A DNA stretch of 64,000 nt, from positions 184,094,249 through 184,158,248 of the forward strand of contig OX246754.1 in the NCBI GenBank assembly GCA_945910035.1. Reading direction: 5' to 3'. The DNA comes from Brachypalpus laphriformis (taxonomy: Eukaryota > Arthropoda > Insecta > Diptera > Syrphidae). Position 1 is the stretch's first letter; each line of letters starts with the position of its first letter. Under the pieces are notes generated by a model, which saw nothing but the letters and a program-made list of their open reading frames with translations, did not search any database and was not told the origin of the DNA. The translations under genes and the position numbers were made by a program. This document shows positions 10,605 through 22,600 of this stretch, one piece after another.

Positions 10605-13600
10605 GTGGCTGGTCAAACGGTAGTGCATGCGATCATATGAAAACACAAGCGTTTTCACTCAGCTGAGGCCTACCAACTCCTACTCTCAACCTCCACGCGG
10701 TGACAGCCGGGTGCCTAGTACCTTAATCCAAGAAATGGGTAACCAACCCCGTTTGGCGGATTCTTGGTGGCAGCAGATGAGAGAGGGGGGAAGAGTGTTT
10801 TCTCACTAGAGCACTTCTTCCTGTTCCAGGCGGCAGCGGACGAATTCCCTAGACGGAGTCAGCGGTGGCGTCTATAGTTCCAGTTAGGTTGAACTTAGTG
10901 AATACCTTGCGCGAGCTGCTTCGACGTATTTGGATCACAGGTCGGTAAGGAATTTCCAATGTTGGTCAGGGCATTGGAATAGAGATGGTGGCGGAGGAGC
11001 CCTTAATGGGCCAACGGCAGCGCTCATACTCCCGTAGTGGACTACTGGCACCGGTGTATCCGGCCCCTCGTCCTAGGGGAATAATTAAGGAACTGGCCCT
11101 CCAGGTTGGGGGTTGTGCCGTCGGGGTAACTTCCCTACCACGTAAAAAGCATATGGTTCCGAAACAACCAAAAGCCTCGGATAAGGATGACTCAACTAAT
11201 GACGACCCCAGCAAACGAAATAAGGACAACGACCTTTAGATCTGTACGTGGAATGTTCTGTCCCTTTACAGACCACGTGCAGCCGAACAACTAGCAGATG
11301 CACTAGACTGCTATAAAGCAGATATTACCGCCATCCAGGAAGTGCGATGGGATGGGCCGGGCAAAAAGAGGATGAAAAACTGTGACATCTACTACGGTGA
11401 TTGCTACAGAGGCAACAGGCAACGCTTATTCGGATGCGGATTTGTCATACGCGGCAGACTTAGGCAAGAAGTCTTAAGCTTCCGACACGTGAGCGAGCGT
11501 ATTATGACTATCCGGATCAAGGCTAAATTCGCTAACATAAGCCTAATATGTGTTCATGCCCCCACAGAAGAAAAGGACCCTACCACCAAAGAGTGTTTCT
11601 ACGAGCTCCTCGATAAAACATACGAGCAATGTCCTAAATACGACGTTAAAATCGTATTGGGCGATTTTAACGCCAAAATAGGAAAGGAGGACGTCTTTGG
11701 TAGGGCAGTCGGTAAGCATAGCCTACACGACACCACGTCTGATAACGGACTAAGGCTAATTGATTTCGCTGTGGAGCGAAATGTCACCATAGCAAGCACA
11801 TGGTTTCCTCATCTCGATATTCATAAGCAGACATGGCGGTCCAATGATCATGTCACGATCAACCAAATTGATCATATTGCGATCGACGCAAGGCATGCCT
11901 CCAGTATTCTGGATGTCCGGCCCTTCCGAGCGGCCACCATAGACTCGGATCATTACCTTGTTGTAGCCAAGGTACGAATGCGGATATCCCAATCTGAGCA
12001 ACAAAGAAGAATTACTGTGAGAAAATTTAACGTCGAAAAGCTACAATCGCAAGAGACCGCCAGACTCTTCGCTGAACGCGTATCCCGAAATCTCTCAATC
12101 ACCCCTTTGTCGCCAGCATCAAGTACCGAAGACCAGTGGCAACGCTGCCAACATGCCATCAGAAACGCCGCGACTGATGTGCTGGGTCTCGCTCGTCCAC
12201 CACCGCGAAACCCCTGGTTTGACGAAGAACGCCGGCGAGTGCATGCAGCAAAACAAGAGGCATACAAAGCGGCGCTGCAAAGGAAGACGAGAGCTGCTCG
12301 TGAGCTGTACGAGCAAAAGAGACGGGAAGAACATCGGCTTCTCCAAAAGAAGAAGAAAGAGCATGAGAAGCGCGCGTTTGAGAATATCGAGAGTCTATAC
12401 TCCAGGAACAATGTACGGAAGTTTTACCAAAAGGTAAAAAGAACGTGTCAGAGAAGTAATACCCGTACAGAAACCTGTAGAGATGAAAATGGAAACCTCG
12501 TAGTAGAATCACAGTCGGTGCTGAGAATATGGAAAACCTACTTCGGCAGACTGTATAACGGCGACGAAGACCAACATCCCGCTGTCAGGCAGAATGAACC
12601 ATTCAACATAGACGATGATAGTCAAAATTTCCGTCCACCTGACCAAAACGAAGTGAGGATAGCAATATCCAAGCTAAAATCGAACAAGGCTGCTGGACCT
12701 GACGGCTTACCGGCCGAACTTTTCAAGGCAGCTAGGGATGAATTGGTAGAGTGCATACACCAACTCATTTCTAATATTTGGTCAGACGAGTGTATGCCTG
12801 ATGAATAGAATCTCAGCATCGTTTGCCCGATCCACAAGAAAGGAGACTCCCTCAACTGCGCCAATTATAGAGGCATCAGTCTCCTCAACACAGCATACAA
12901 GATCTTTTCTGCGATATTGTGTGAACGCCTGAAACCTTTTATCAACAGCCTGATTGGACCCTATCAGTGCGGTTTCAGGCCAGGAAAGTCCACCATCGAT
13001 CAAATCTTCACACTTCGGCAGATCCTGGAGAAAACCCAAGAATTCCAAATCGATACTCACCACCTCTTTATCGATTTCAAGGCCGCCTATGACAGCATCT
13101 ATAGAGAAGAGCTTTATAGAGCCATGTCTAGTTTTGACATCCCTGCCAAACTTGTCCGTCTGTGCAGGCTAACGATGGAGAACGCTCGCTGCTCCATCAA
13201 GGTCGGTAATGACCTCACCGAGACCTTTGATGTCAAAAAAGGTTTTAGACAAGGTGACACGCTGTCATGTAACTTCTTCAATATTGTACTTGAACGGATT
13301 GTGCGGAACTCACAAGCTAACACCGGCGGCACAATCTATTACAAGTATGTACAACTGCTTGCATACGCCGACGATATAGACATTATCGGAAGAACCCAGC
13401 GGGCTGTCACCGGTGCTTTTGCATGCATTGAGGCGGAAGCGGCCAAAATGGGTTTGGCGATAAACGAGGGCAAAACCAAGTATATGCTGTCAACTAGAAG
13501 GGAAAACCAACACCGACGAATTGGACAAAACGTCACAGTGGGCAGCTATAACTTCGAGGTAGTTAGGGACTTTGACAACCTTGGCTCTGCTATAAACTCG

Positions 13601-14186
13601 AAAAACAAAATCAGTGCAGAAATCAATCGAAGAATAACTCTTGCCAATCGCTGTTTTTTTGGGCTTATAAGGCAATTCAACAGTAAAGCCCTATCTCGAA
13701 CAACTAAGGAGACTCTATATAAGACCTTGATCATCCCAGTCCTGCTTTACGGCGCCGAAACATGGACTTTTATTAAGAGAGGATGAAGATATCCTTCGTC
13801 GCTTCGAGAGAAAAATTCTTCGTAAGATTTTCGGTCCCGTTTGCGTTGACGGGTTTTGGAGGAGAAGATTCAATCGCGAACTATACGAGCTGTACAGCGA
13901 CATCGACCTAGTCAAAAAACTACGTATTGGACGTCTGAGATGGCTAGGACATGTAGAGCGAATGGACACCAACGCTCCGGCCCGCAGAGTCTTCGAATCT
14001 AACCCCGAGGGACGACGCAGTAGAGGGAATCATCGCCGTAGGTGGCGCGCACAAGTTCAAGGGGACCTCGACCAACTTGGAGTGCGCAACTGGAGGCAAT
14101 TAGCTAAAGACCGAGCTAAATGGAGAGGCTTGTTGGTTGAGGCCCAGGTTCACCCCGAACTGTAGCGCCACCTAAGTAATTAAGTA
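10605..14186 (+). mobile_element. LINE-A1: near-full-length RTE-like LINE inserted in element E
   Basis: A 3.58-kb copy bounded by a 14-bp TSD. It has a 5' region of about 380 bp, a single EN-RT reading frame, and a 3' end reading TGTAGCGCCACCTAAG followed by degenerate TAAG repeats (14171-14188). The nearly matching inverted copy A2 at 27541-31105 begins and ends with the same motifs, which supports calling both close to full length. Few lesions (two stops, one frameshift) suggest a relatively young copy. It sits head-to-tail with LINE-B2, both inside E. Confidence 0.92.
10985..14165 (+). pseudogene. LINE-A1 endonuclease-reverse transcriptase ORF (broken)
   Basis: One frame runs through most of the element. 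A basic 85-residue N-terminal segment (MVAEEPLMGQ, RPRGIIKELALQV) comes first. APE endonuclease begins at ICTWNVLSLYRP (about 11240), with VRWDGPGKKRMK, IVLGDFNAKIG (about 11650), QIDHIAIDARHA and DSDHYLVVAKVRM. A Lys/Arg-rich linker precedes RT: GPDGLPAELF (12700), CPIHKKGDSLNC, YQCGFRPGKSTIDQIF (12960), FIDFKAAYDSIYREELY and LLAYADDIDIIGR (13360). A C-terminal domain (LRRFERKILRKIFGPVCVD; RLRWLGHVERM) ends HPEL-stop. Lesions: TAG at 11237 where A2 has an Arg codon, TAG at 12806 where Trp is expected (MPDEW), and a frameshift near 13770. A retrotransposon protein, not a host gene. Confidence 0.9.
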
Positions 14187-14319
14187 AGCTCAAATCGTAC
14201 CACGCATTTTCCTTTGGCTTGATACTCTTCACTCTGCAAGGAATGAAGGTTTTCATGCCAAGGATGATGGATTGGCGGCGGCATCCACGTCGCTATCGAG
14301 GAAGCATAGCGACCAGTTA
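14187..14319 (-). mobile_element. Element E, short middle part
   Basis: Just 133 bp of E lie between LINE-A1 and LINE-B2. On the minus strand they read CFLDSDVDAAA and then, after a one-base frame change, MKTFIPCRVKSIKPKENAW. This joins the endonuclease end on the right (FNWSVMS at about 17590) to the linker on the left (YDLSCKEAIRLRE at about 10590). Without the two neighbouring insertions this would not be recognisable on its own. Confidence 0.8.
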
Positions 14320-17300
14320 TTCGGGGACCTGCATTGCGATTGATCGGGAAACTACTGACTGCCCAAAACTTGGCTTGGGCTAGTAGCGCAACAATCAAGT
14401 TCGTGATGAAGTGCTTACTTTACCTCCTAGTGGTGGTCCCCGGGCAACTATACGTATAAACCCTTATACGTATAGGCCAAAATTGTAAGTGCGGGTTGTC
14501 TAGGGCCTGGATTCTAGGCTAGGTGACGTGGGCCAGCAACCTGCGTTACTGAAACCAGCTCGCTACAGGAACCGAGACTATGCCTCGGATAAGGACTGGT
14601 CACATGTTGACGTCTTTTGGCTATTGTACCCGGACAAAGATAGGTTTCTGGAATGTAAAGACGCTCCTCGACTCGGGAAGAGAAGGTCCTTACAATGCCA
14701 GATTCCTCCAACTGGAAAAGGAATTCATCCGATATAAACTGGACATTTTGGGGGTAAGTGAAGTAAGATGGTTAGAAGCGGGCGAGTACCAGTCTCCAAC
14801 GCGTAACACTGTACTACTCTATTCTGGAAGACCATCCGGAAGTCCGCGGGAATATGGAGTCGGACTACTGCTAACAACAACAGCACGCAAGAGCCTGATT
14901 TCCTGGCAGCCTCATGGTGATAGGATTTTGACGGCCAGATTCCGGACTGGAGTACGACGCGTCACCATCATACAGTGTTACGCCCCAACGAATAGTTCGT
15001 CTGAGGACGAAAAGGAGAGCTTCTACAATCTCTTAAGCGCCGTCTTCAACACAACACCAAATGGAGACATTGTCATAGTGATGGGGGATTTGAATGCCAA
15101 GGTAGGCAGCGACAACGAAGGGCTCAAGCATGTAATCGGGAAGCATGGACTAGGCAACCGCAATGACAACGGCGAAAGGTTTGTGGATTTCTGCAATGCC
15201 AACCGCCTTGTGATAGGTGGCACCATGTTTGAGCACAAGACCTGCCACAAAGTCAGCAAGGTTTCCAATGACAGGCAAGCAACCTCCAACCAAATTGACC
15301 ATTTTGCTATCAGCCGCCGCTTTAGAAGTAGTCTCCTGGACGTCCGAAACAGACGAGAGGCAGATGTGGAAATAGTACGTGATCACCATCTTATGATAGC
15401 TACTCTCCAACTACGCACTGCTGCAGTTCGAAGATCCCACGACAACACAAGAATGCCCAGGTTCAACATCGATAGACTTAGTGATCCCTCAGTGCGCCAA
15501 CAATTAAGGGAGCACTTTTCGCAAGGTGTGGAAGCAATCAGCAGCTCAATGCCCACAACCATCCAAGACCATTGGTGTGCTGTGAAAAATGTTTTTACAT
15601 TTGGTGCTGAAAGAATTGTCGGTCGATCGCAGGGAAGACATAGGGCTTGGCTTTCCGAGGATACCTGGACACGGATTGACGAACGAAAACAGCTGAAAGC
15701 TCGCGTTGCAGCTACCCTAGCAGCAGGGAGAAGCGAGCTAGAGTCCCTATATCGCATGAAGATGAGAGAAGTTCAGCGTAGCGTACGACGTGACAAGCGC
15801 AACTACATCAACGCGCTGGCTACAGAAGCAGAAGAAGCTGCACGGAGGTGCGACAGCAGGACCGTCTACAGAATCACGAAAGAGCTGGCAGGTGGTCGCA
15901 GCTCCAGCCAACACCCAGTGAAAAGCCTAGACGGCTCCTTGCTCATTTCGGATGAGGACCAGCTCAAGAGATGGAAAGAGCATTTTGCTACGGTTTTGAA
16001 CCGTGTATTCGCTAGCGATATGCTCCCAAATCAGACTGAGGTGCCCGAGGTGAGAAGTTCCCGAATAAGCACCACGACTCCCAGTAAAGATGAGATCATT
16101 ATCGCGATCAAGGCACTCAAAACCAACAAGGCGGTAGGACTTGACGGTATCCCAGCAGAGCTCTTACGAGCAGCGCCCACAACATCGGCTGAGCTTCTGC
16201 TTCCACTTATAGATAGAGCTTGGGAAGCTGAGATCTTTCCTAACGAGTGGAAAAAGGGAATGATCGTCAAGCTTCCTAAGAAAGGAAATTTAATAGAGTG
16301 CGGAAACTGAAGGGGTATCTGCGTGCTGCCTGCTGTAGCTAAGATAATAGCTAAAATCATCCTTGAGCGAATCAAACAACATCTCGAAGACACACTCGAT
16401 GCCGAACAAGCAGGTTTCCGCTCTGGATCCTCCTGTGCCGACCACATCAACACCCTGCGGATTATCATCGAACAGTGTGTTGAATATCGATCGCCACTGC
16501 ACCTGCTGTTCATCGATTTTGAGAAGGCGTTCGATAGTGTCAACAGGGAGTTTATTTGGCGTGCCTTACGCAGGAGAGGCATTCCCGATAAACTAATTGC
16601 TATTATCAAAGCTACATATGAAGGCTCCAAATGTCACGTTTTGCGCAGGGGAAAGTTGTCTGAGGAATTTGAGATCCAAAGTGGGGTAAGACAAGGCTGT
16701 ATCCTTTCACCAATATTATTCCTATTGGTGATTAGCGATGTGCTTCATGCAGCTTTGTCGACGGGAAACGGAGGAATTCGATGGACTCTTACATCTCAAC
16801 TGAAACATCTTGACTACGCAGACGACGTATGCTTACTTTCCCACAGAATTATGGACCTCCACCAAATGACAGCAGATGTGGAGAGGGAGGCATGTGTCGT
16901 CGGGCTGAAAATTAATACGACAAAAACTAAAATTATCAGCCTTGGAACTAACTCATCGGCTCAAATATGCATTTCTGGACAACCGGTAGAGAGAGTAGAG
17001 GATTTCCAGTATCTTGGGAGTATTGTCTCGACCGATGGTGGAACCGAACTGGATATAGCCAACAGGATCACCAAAGCAAAGTCCGCGTTCGGGATGTTGT
17101 CCAAAATATAGCGAAGCAATGCAATCAATTTGAGCACCAAAATAAGACTGTTCCGCTCCAACGTTGAATCCGTGCTGCTATATGGTTGCAGCACGTGGAG
17201 AGTGACCACTACTATCACCAGAAGGCTGCAAACGTTTGTTAATAGGTGTCTGCGCAATATCTTACGGATTTTCTGGCCCAATCTTATCTCTAACGAACAC

Positions 17301-17582
17301 CTTTACGAGAGAACGGGTCAGGAACCAATAGGCACAACTATCCAACGGCGGAAGTGGCAGTGGATTGGTCACACGTTCCGAAAGGGTGACAGCTCCATAG
17401 CGAACCATGCTATGCAATGGAACCCTCTAACTCAGGATGGCAGAAGACCTGGCGGTCCGAGGAGAACATGGCACGGCAGTTAGGGAAAAGTTGGGGAGAA
17501 CTCAGACACATTGCCAGAAACCGTACACGATGGCGCGTAGGCGTAGTAGAGGCCCTAGGACCCACAAGGTGATACAGGACAT
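14320..17582 (+). mobile_element. LINE-B2: near-full-length RTE-like LINE inserted in element E
   Basis: About 3.26 kb, with a roughly 260-bp 5' leader and one long EN-RT frame. The left flank (14305-14319) and right flank (17580-17595) share CGACCAGTTA exactly, with diverged extension on the CATA side, giving a TSD of at least 10 bp. Element E homology resumes on both sides. The 3' end reads GGCCCTAGGACCCACAAGG then GATACAGGACATA. Unlike LINE-B1 there is no obvious TAAG array, only a terminal ATAA. The leader around 14440-14470 holds a small inverted/direct motif (ACGTATAAACCCTTATACGTATA). Confidence 0.88.
14580..17506 (+). pseudogene. LINE-B2 endonuclease-reverse transcriptase ORF (two stops, one deletion)
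   Basis: A single frame carries a 5' segment, then the APE endonuclease: GFWNVKTLLDSGREG (14640), SEVRWLEAGEY, VVIVMGDLNAKVGSDN-like block (IVMGDLNAKVGSDN, 15075), QIDHFAISRRF and RDHHLMIATLQ. A basic linker with VQRSVRRDKRNYINALA follows. RT reads NKAVGLDGIPAELLRAA (16120), PLIDRAWEAE, AGFRSGSSCADHINTLR, FIDFEKAFDSVNREFIW (16510), GVRQGCILSPILF and LDYADDVCLLSHR (16810). The C-terminal domain is RRKWQWIGHTFRKGDSSIA. Stops are TGA at 16308 and TAG at 17109, both at Trp codons in sister copies. A deletion of about 22 bp near 17470, relative to B3, shifts the frame at the end. No RNase H. Confidence 0.9.
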
Positions 17583-18885
17583 AACCGACCAGTTAAATCT
17601 GCTAAAGAAACTGTTCAAGGCGTCCCAGTTGGCTTTCTCGTATTGCCAAACTATTCTTTTGGAGTCTTTTCTTTAACTGAGTGGTTGATGTACGAGAAAT
17701 TAGCCGATATAACACAGTCAGACGAACCTAGAGGCGACAATATGTTCATACTATACTTATCAGGGTGAGATGTCAGAAACAGGTCCAGAGTGTTGGCGGT
17801 ATGACTGACAATGTCGGGAATTCATGTGGGCTCGTTTACACGTTGGGTTAAATTATTTACCGCAGCGAGGATCTCAACATACCTTCCTTCGGGTGTTGTC
17901 TGTCCAGAATGTCGAAGCCAACCAGAATTGTGTACATTCAAATCGCCCGCAATAACGATCTCAGTATAAGAAAATGGGAAACAATTCTTGAGATGGAGTC
18001 AGACAGCGCATTAAACTCATTACAAGTAGAATTGCTGCTGAATAGAAGTTGCGGCTTCTATAAATAAAGTAGTAGTGACTAATTTGCCTACGGACGCTGA
18101 ATTTCAACCACATGAAATTGAATTCCGGATTGGAACAGTTGCCATATTGAGGTTGAATTTGGTAGGCTACATCACTACGTACATAAAAAGCGAGTACACG
18201 ATGAGAAAAGAATAATGGCACCAGGCTATATCCAGGTAGGCTTAAATCTGAAATATCAGAATCCTCACTCACCTGTATTTCACCCAGTGCCAAAACAGCT
18301 GGCCTGTGTTTACAGACATGGACGTACGCGACAAAGTGATTTTTCCTTAGCCCACGAATGTTGCTAAGGTCTACTCTGAGATTCCCTGTCATTATAACAG
18401 ACAAACACAAAAAACACGACTACGACTAAGCTGGGCTAAGAAGTGAAAATCCAACGTTAGTTTTACAAAACAAATTGCCGTAGGTGTTATGCCCGTACAG
18501 CAATAAGGTTTGGTCCACCAACAAAAATTATCACCTCACAACCCGCTATTCGTCCGATGTTACATGTGCTCAGACATTGCCCCTACCGTATGTAAAAAAA
18601 AAAAAAAATACATACAGCAGTTGCAATGACTGAGACCACACAACAGTGAGAGAGGTGGTGGGAGAGGGGCGAAGGGAAACCGGTACTGATTTTTAATAAC
18701 AATTATTATTATTACTATTTTTTATTTTTTTGTTTTTGCTTGAAAGCACTGCCCTGATATGGTTTGCGCCGCGCTCGATTTTGAAGATGCTATTATTGTT
18801 ATTATTATTTTTTTAATCATTGATTTTAATTTATTTATTTTTGTTACACCGCGACTCACATGCGTGCGTACGGAACGGAGAGCTT
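17583..18885 (-). mobile_element. Element E, 5' part: APE endonuclease domain plus low-complexity leader
   Basis: Minus strand from about 18390: LSNIRGLRKNHFVAYVHVC, PAVLALGEIQVSEDSDISD, then VAYQIQ and FNFMWLKF. In shifted frames follow IVIAGDLNVHNSGWLRHSG (about 17930; the GDLN catalytic block), TLDLFLTSHPDKYS, LGSSDCVISANF (the SDH-like block read SDC) and YEKANWDALN, ending FNWSVMS where LINE-B2 interrupts. 18411-18885 lacks an ORF1. It holds A13 at 18594 and T/A-rich low-complexity DNA (18690-18840) that may be leader or later insertion. The right end meets LINE-B3 at 18886. Confidence 0.83.
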
Positions 18886-20539
18886 TCGCATGAGGACCAG
18901 CTCAAGAGATGGAAAGAACATTTTGCTATGGTTTTGAATCGCATATTCGCTAGCAATATGCTCCCAAATCAGATTGAGATGCCCGAGGTGAGGAATTCAC
19001 GAATACGCACCACGACTCCCAGTAATGATGAGATCACTACCGCGATTAAGGCACTCAAAACCAACTAGGCGGTAGGACTTAGCGGTATTCCAGCAGAGCT
19101 CTTACGAGCAGCGCCCACAACATCGGCTGAGCTTTTGCTTCCACTTATAGAGAGAGCTTGGGAGGCTGAGAGCTTTCTTAACGAGTGGAAAAAGGGAATG
19201 ATCGTCAAGCTTCCTAAGAAAGGAAATTTAATGGAGTGCGGAAACTGGAGGGGTATCTGCGTGCTGCCTGCTGTAGCTAAGGTAATATCTAAAATCATCC
19301 TTGAGCGAATCAAACAACATCTCGAAGACACACTCGATGCCGAACAAGCAGGTTTCCGCTCTGGATCCTCCTGTGCCGACCACATCAACACCCTGCAGAT
19401 TATCATCGAACAGTGCGTTGAATATCGATCGCTACTTCACCTGCTGTTCATTGATTTTGAGAAGGCGTTCGATAGTGTCAATATAGAGTTTATTTGGCAT
19501 GCCTTACGCAGGAGAGGTATTCCCGATAAACTAATTGCTATTATCAAAGCTACATATGAAGGGTCCAAATGTCACGTTCTGCACAGAGGAGGTTGTTTGA
19601 GGAATTTGAGATCAAAAATGGGGTAAGACAAGGCTGTATATTTTCACCAATACTATTCCTATTGGTGATTAGCGATGTGCTTCATGCAGCCTTGTCGACG
19701 GGAAACGAAGGAATTCGATGAACTCTCACATCTCAACTGAAACATCTTGACTACGCTGACGATGTACGCTTACTCTCCCAGAGCATTATGGACATCCACC
19801 AAATGATAGCAGATGCGGGAAGGGAGGCAGGCGCCGTCGGGCTGAAAATTAATACAGCAAAAACTAAAATTATCAGTCTTGGAACAAACTCATCAGCTCA
19901 AATATGCATTGCTGGATAACCGGTAGAGAGAGTAGAGGATTTCCAGTATCTTGGGAGTATTGTCTCGACCGATGGTGGAACCGAACTGGATATAGCCAAC
20001 GGGATCGCCAAAGCAAAGTCTGCGTTCGGGATGTTGTCCGAAATATGGCAAAGCAATGCAATCAGTTTGAACAGCAAGATAAGACTGTTCCGCTCAACGT
20101 TGAATTCGTGCTATTATATGGATGCAGCATGTGGAGAGTGACCACTACTATCACCAGAAGGCTTCAAACGTTCGTTAATAGTTGACTGCTCAATATCTTA
20201 AGGATTTTCTGGCCCAATCGTATCTCTAACGAACACCTTTACGAGAGAATCGGTCAGGAACCAATAAGCACAATCATCCAACGACGGAAGTGGCAGTGGA
20301 TTGGTCACACGTTCCGAAAGAGTGACAGTTCCATAGTAATGGAACCCTTTAACTCAGGATGGCAGAAGGCCTGCCGGTTCGAGGAGAACATGGCGCAGAA
20401 CAGTCGAGAAGGAGGCACGGCAGTGGGGAAAAGTTGGGGAGAACTCAGACACATTGTCAGAAACCGTACACGATTGCGCGTAGGCGTAGTAGAGGCCCTA
20501 GGACCCACAAGGAGATACAGGGCATAAGTTATTGTAAGC
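18886..20539 (+). mobile_element. LINE-B3, 3' segment (reverse transcriptase to 3' end)
   Basis: Resumes at HEDQLKRWKEHFAMVLNR, exactly where the segment ending at 8579 stops. RT runs in pieces: DEITTAIKALKTN, IERAWEAESFLNEWKKG, NWRGICVLPAVAKVISKII, AGFRSGSSCADHINTLQ, FIDFEKAFDSVNIEFIW, then after a frameshift near 19600 LDYADDVRLLSQ homology (19745). The C-terminal RRKWQWIGHTF region ends near 20526 with GGACCCACAAGG then AGATACAGGGCATA. A degenerate TAAG-like stretch (ATAAGTTATTGTAAGC) precedes the TSD copy AGATACATCTT at 20540. Several stops: N-terminal KTN-stop at 19066 and others. Confidence 0.87.
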
Positions 20540-20945
20540 AGATACATCTTAACAGTATTCTGGATGGCTTTTTGTCACCATACAACTGACACAGTTGAGA
20601 TAATTGGTCTAATTATTATCGTTTATATTAAGTATGCTAACCTCACCACCTTTGTCTGCATACCCGTTTGTATTGATGAAGCACCCTTTTCGCCTTCCGG
20701 ATTTCCCCTTCTACATAACGTTCCAAGTTAGTCCGCTATCTACGTATACGCCCGATACTTAACTTTCCTCGTCATCTTTAGCTCCGATCCTAAAAGTGCC
20801 AAGGGCTGAAACTCCAGGTCTTTCTTCTTCCTTGTGAAGTTTGATTTCTGACATCACCGCTTCACCTCTCGGATAGCATTTCTCATGGTGTCTGTTGTGA
20901 CATTCATGAATTTCAATATCTCTCAACAACTGACCATAGGTCAAC
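20540..20945 (-). mobile_element. Element F, 5' part: RT C-terminal half of a LOA-type LINE
   Basis: Minus strand, three frames together: FTRKKKDLEFQPLALLG, ELKMTRKVKY, VDSGLTWNV, then RPIISTVSVVW and QKAIQNTVK. In element D the same order appears as FTRKYK, AKYLGL-type block, LDSKLNW, RPILLYGVLVWW and VEKVQRLAC. The next residues MYLDKIQRLAC are on the other side of LINE-B3, at 8150. Heavily decayed. Upstream of 20945 homology fades. Confidence 0.72.
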
Positions 20946-21339
20946 TAATATTAGATAAAACAAATAGTTCCCATGTTAAGTGATGATATCAATATGAAAT
21001 TTGGGTTAGACAAGTGCAAATCACAAAAAAAATAAAAATAAAAATGTATATGTATATGTATGTATATGTTGTAGTATCTCAATCCACCCTTCGTCGAACT
21101 ATGCAAATCATAGTTGCTGGATGGACCTGATTCTCATCAAATCCCTAATTCTTTACCTTTGGTTCCACGAAGCTGGAGGGTTGAGCGATTATATCCCGGC
21201 ACATCGTGTCGACTCATGGGCATCTAGTAAGCCTTATTCGATATATTTGAGTACTTACACATACTGAATGGACAAACAAACATAAAATCTCATTAGGCCA
21301 CTCGGAAACTCTGAGGACTGGGCTAATGGGAGACAGCGG
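20946..21339. other. Unassigned interval
   Basis: Short AT-rich DNA with an A-rich patch near 21030 and TATG/TGTA runs near 21040-21070. I see no domain or gene. Confidence 0.5.
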
Positions 21340-22600
21340 CATCAGGCTGGATGTCGTATCGACGAAGGAGCGGAAGAACCAACGGCGGCTTCCCTTGCCC
21401 TAGCACTAAAATAACTGAAAATCAGTGCGGATTCGTGCCAGGAAAATCAACGAGCGATGCGATACATTCTACCTATTCGAATCCTTGTAGAAAAGTATTG
21501 TAAAAATAAAAAGAACCTACATCTCGCTTTTATAGACCTTGAAAGAACTTTCGACAGGGTCCTAAGAGATCTTATGTGGCACTCTTTAGGAGCACAGCAT
21601 GTTCCAGACCACTACATAGACGTGGTCAAAGGTTTGTAAGTTGACATCTCATCCCGTGTCAGAGGACTAGCAGGAACCAGCGGAGATTTCAAGATTGGAG
21701 TCGGAGTTCACCAAGACTCAACACTTAATTCGCTATTGTTCAATATCGTAATGAATCATCTCACAGCTGAAACTCAACAACCCAACCCTTGGAACATACT
21801 TTACATGGACGACAGAATGTTAATAAGCGAAAGTTTAGAAGACCTCCAGGAGATGCTTGAAGAGTGGCAAATAGGTTTAGAGTCGAGGGGTTTGCATATC
21901 AGTAGACAGAAAACTGAATATATTAGGTGTAAGTTCTCTAAGCATCCAGCCACAAATGCCGCAGTTTACTTGGAAGGCTCCCCACTAAACGAAGTCTACA
22001 GTTTCAAGTACCTAGATTCGATGCTCTCCAAAGACGGAAACATCAACGCAGACGTTGACCATCGCGCGAACACCGTATGGATGAAATGGAAAATGCTACC
22101 AGGGGTCTTGTGCGATAAAAGGAGGCCAATTCGAATCAAAGGTAAGGTAAAGGTATACAAAATAGCTGTTAAACCAGCCATGATGTATAGCATCGTGCTG
22201 GCTACTTAGCAAACATAAAAAACAAAGCTGCATGTAGCTGAGATGAAGATGTCGTGATGGGCGGGTGGTGTAACAAAACTAGACAAAGTACGCAACGAAC
22301 ATATCCAAATAAAGTCAATAGTGGAAAAGATCACAAAAAGACGACTGAGATGGTACGGCCACCTCATGCGAAGACCAGCGGAACATATGACACGGGAAGT
22401 TATGGAAATCGGAATAGCAAGCAGAAGACCTGGCAGACCCCGACTTTCTTGGATCGGCCTAGTAAATAATGGTATGAAGAGAGCACAAGTTGAACACATG
22501 GCTACCCAGGACCGCAATTCCTGGCGACTGCGTACTAGAGAGCCGACCCCAAATAACATGAGACCAAGGCTAGGATAAAGAAGAAGGAGAAGAAAAAAAT
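21340..22600 (+). mobile_element. Element H: RTE-like LINE fragment (RT + C-terminus) with GAA-rich tail
   Basis: Starts in RT at ENQCGFVPGKSTSDAI. Next come LHLAFIDLERTFDRVLRDLMW (21520), GVGVHQDSTLNSLLFNIVM (VHQGSxLSP altered), LYMDDRMLISESLEDLQEM (the YADD box read YMDD), RQKTEYIRCKF, NEVYSFKYLDSMLSKDG and NINADVDHRANTVWMKW. The C-terminal domain RRLRWYGHLMRRPAEHM follows and ends near 22576. The 3' end AAGAAGAAGGAGAAGAAAAAA resembles LINE-C tails. Motif order and tail make it a relative of LINE-C, not of A or B. Frameshifts near 21480 and 22205; 5' truncated. Confidence 0.83.

Noticed and set aside
12119..12512. Several long antisense ORFs opposite LINE-A (also opposite 29248-29732)
   Set aside because: They mirror the linker and RT coding frame on the other strand, appear wherever LINE-A is present, and carry no domain of their own.
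18594..18608. Poly(A) at 18594 as the 3' tail of another LINE
   Set aside because: No LINE coding sequence ends there on the plus strand and no TSD was found; treated as low-complexity DNA within or next to element E.
20759..20944. Novel 61-residue host protein
   Set aside because: Reading the neighbouring frames shows FTRKKK, a KVKY block and VDSGLTW in the order of a LOA-type RT; it is element F.
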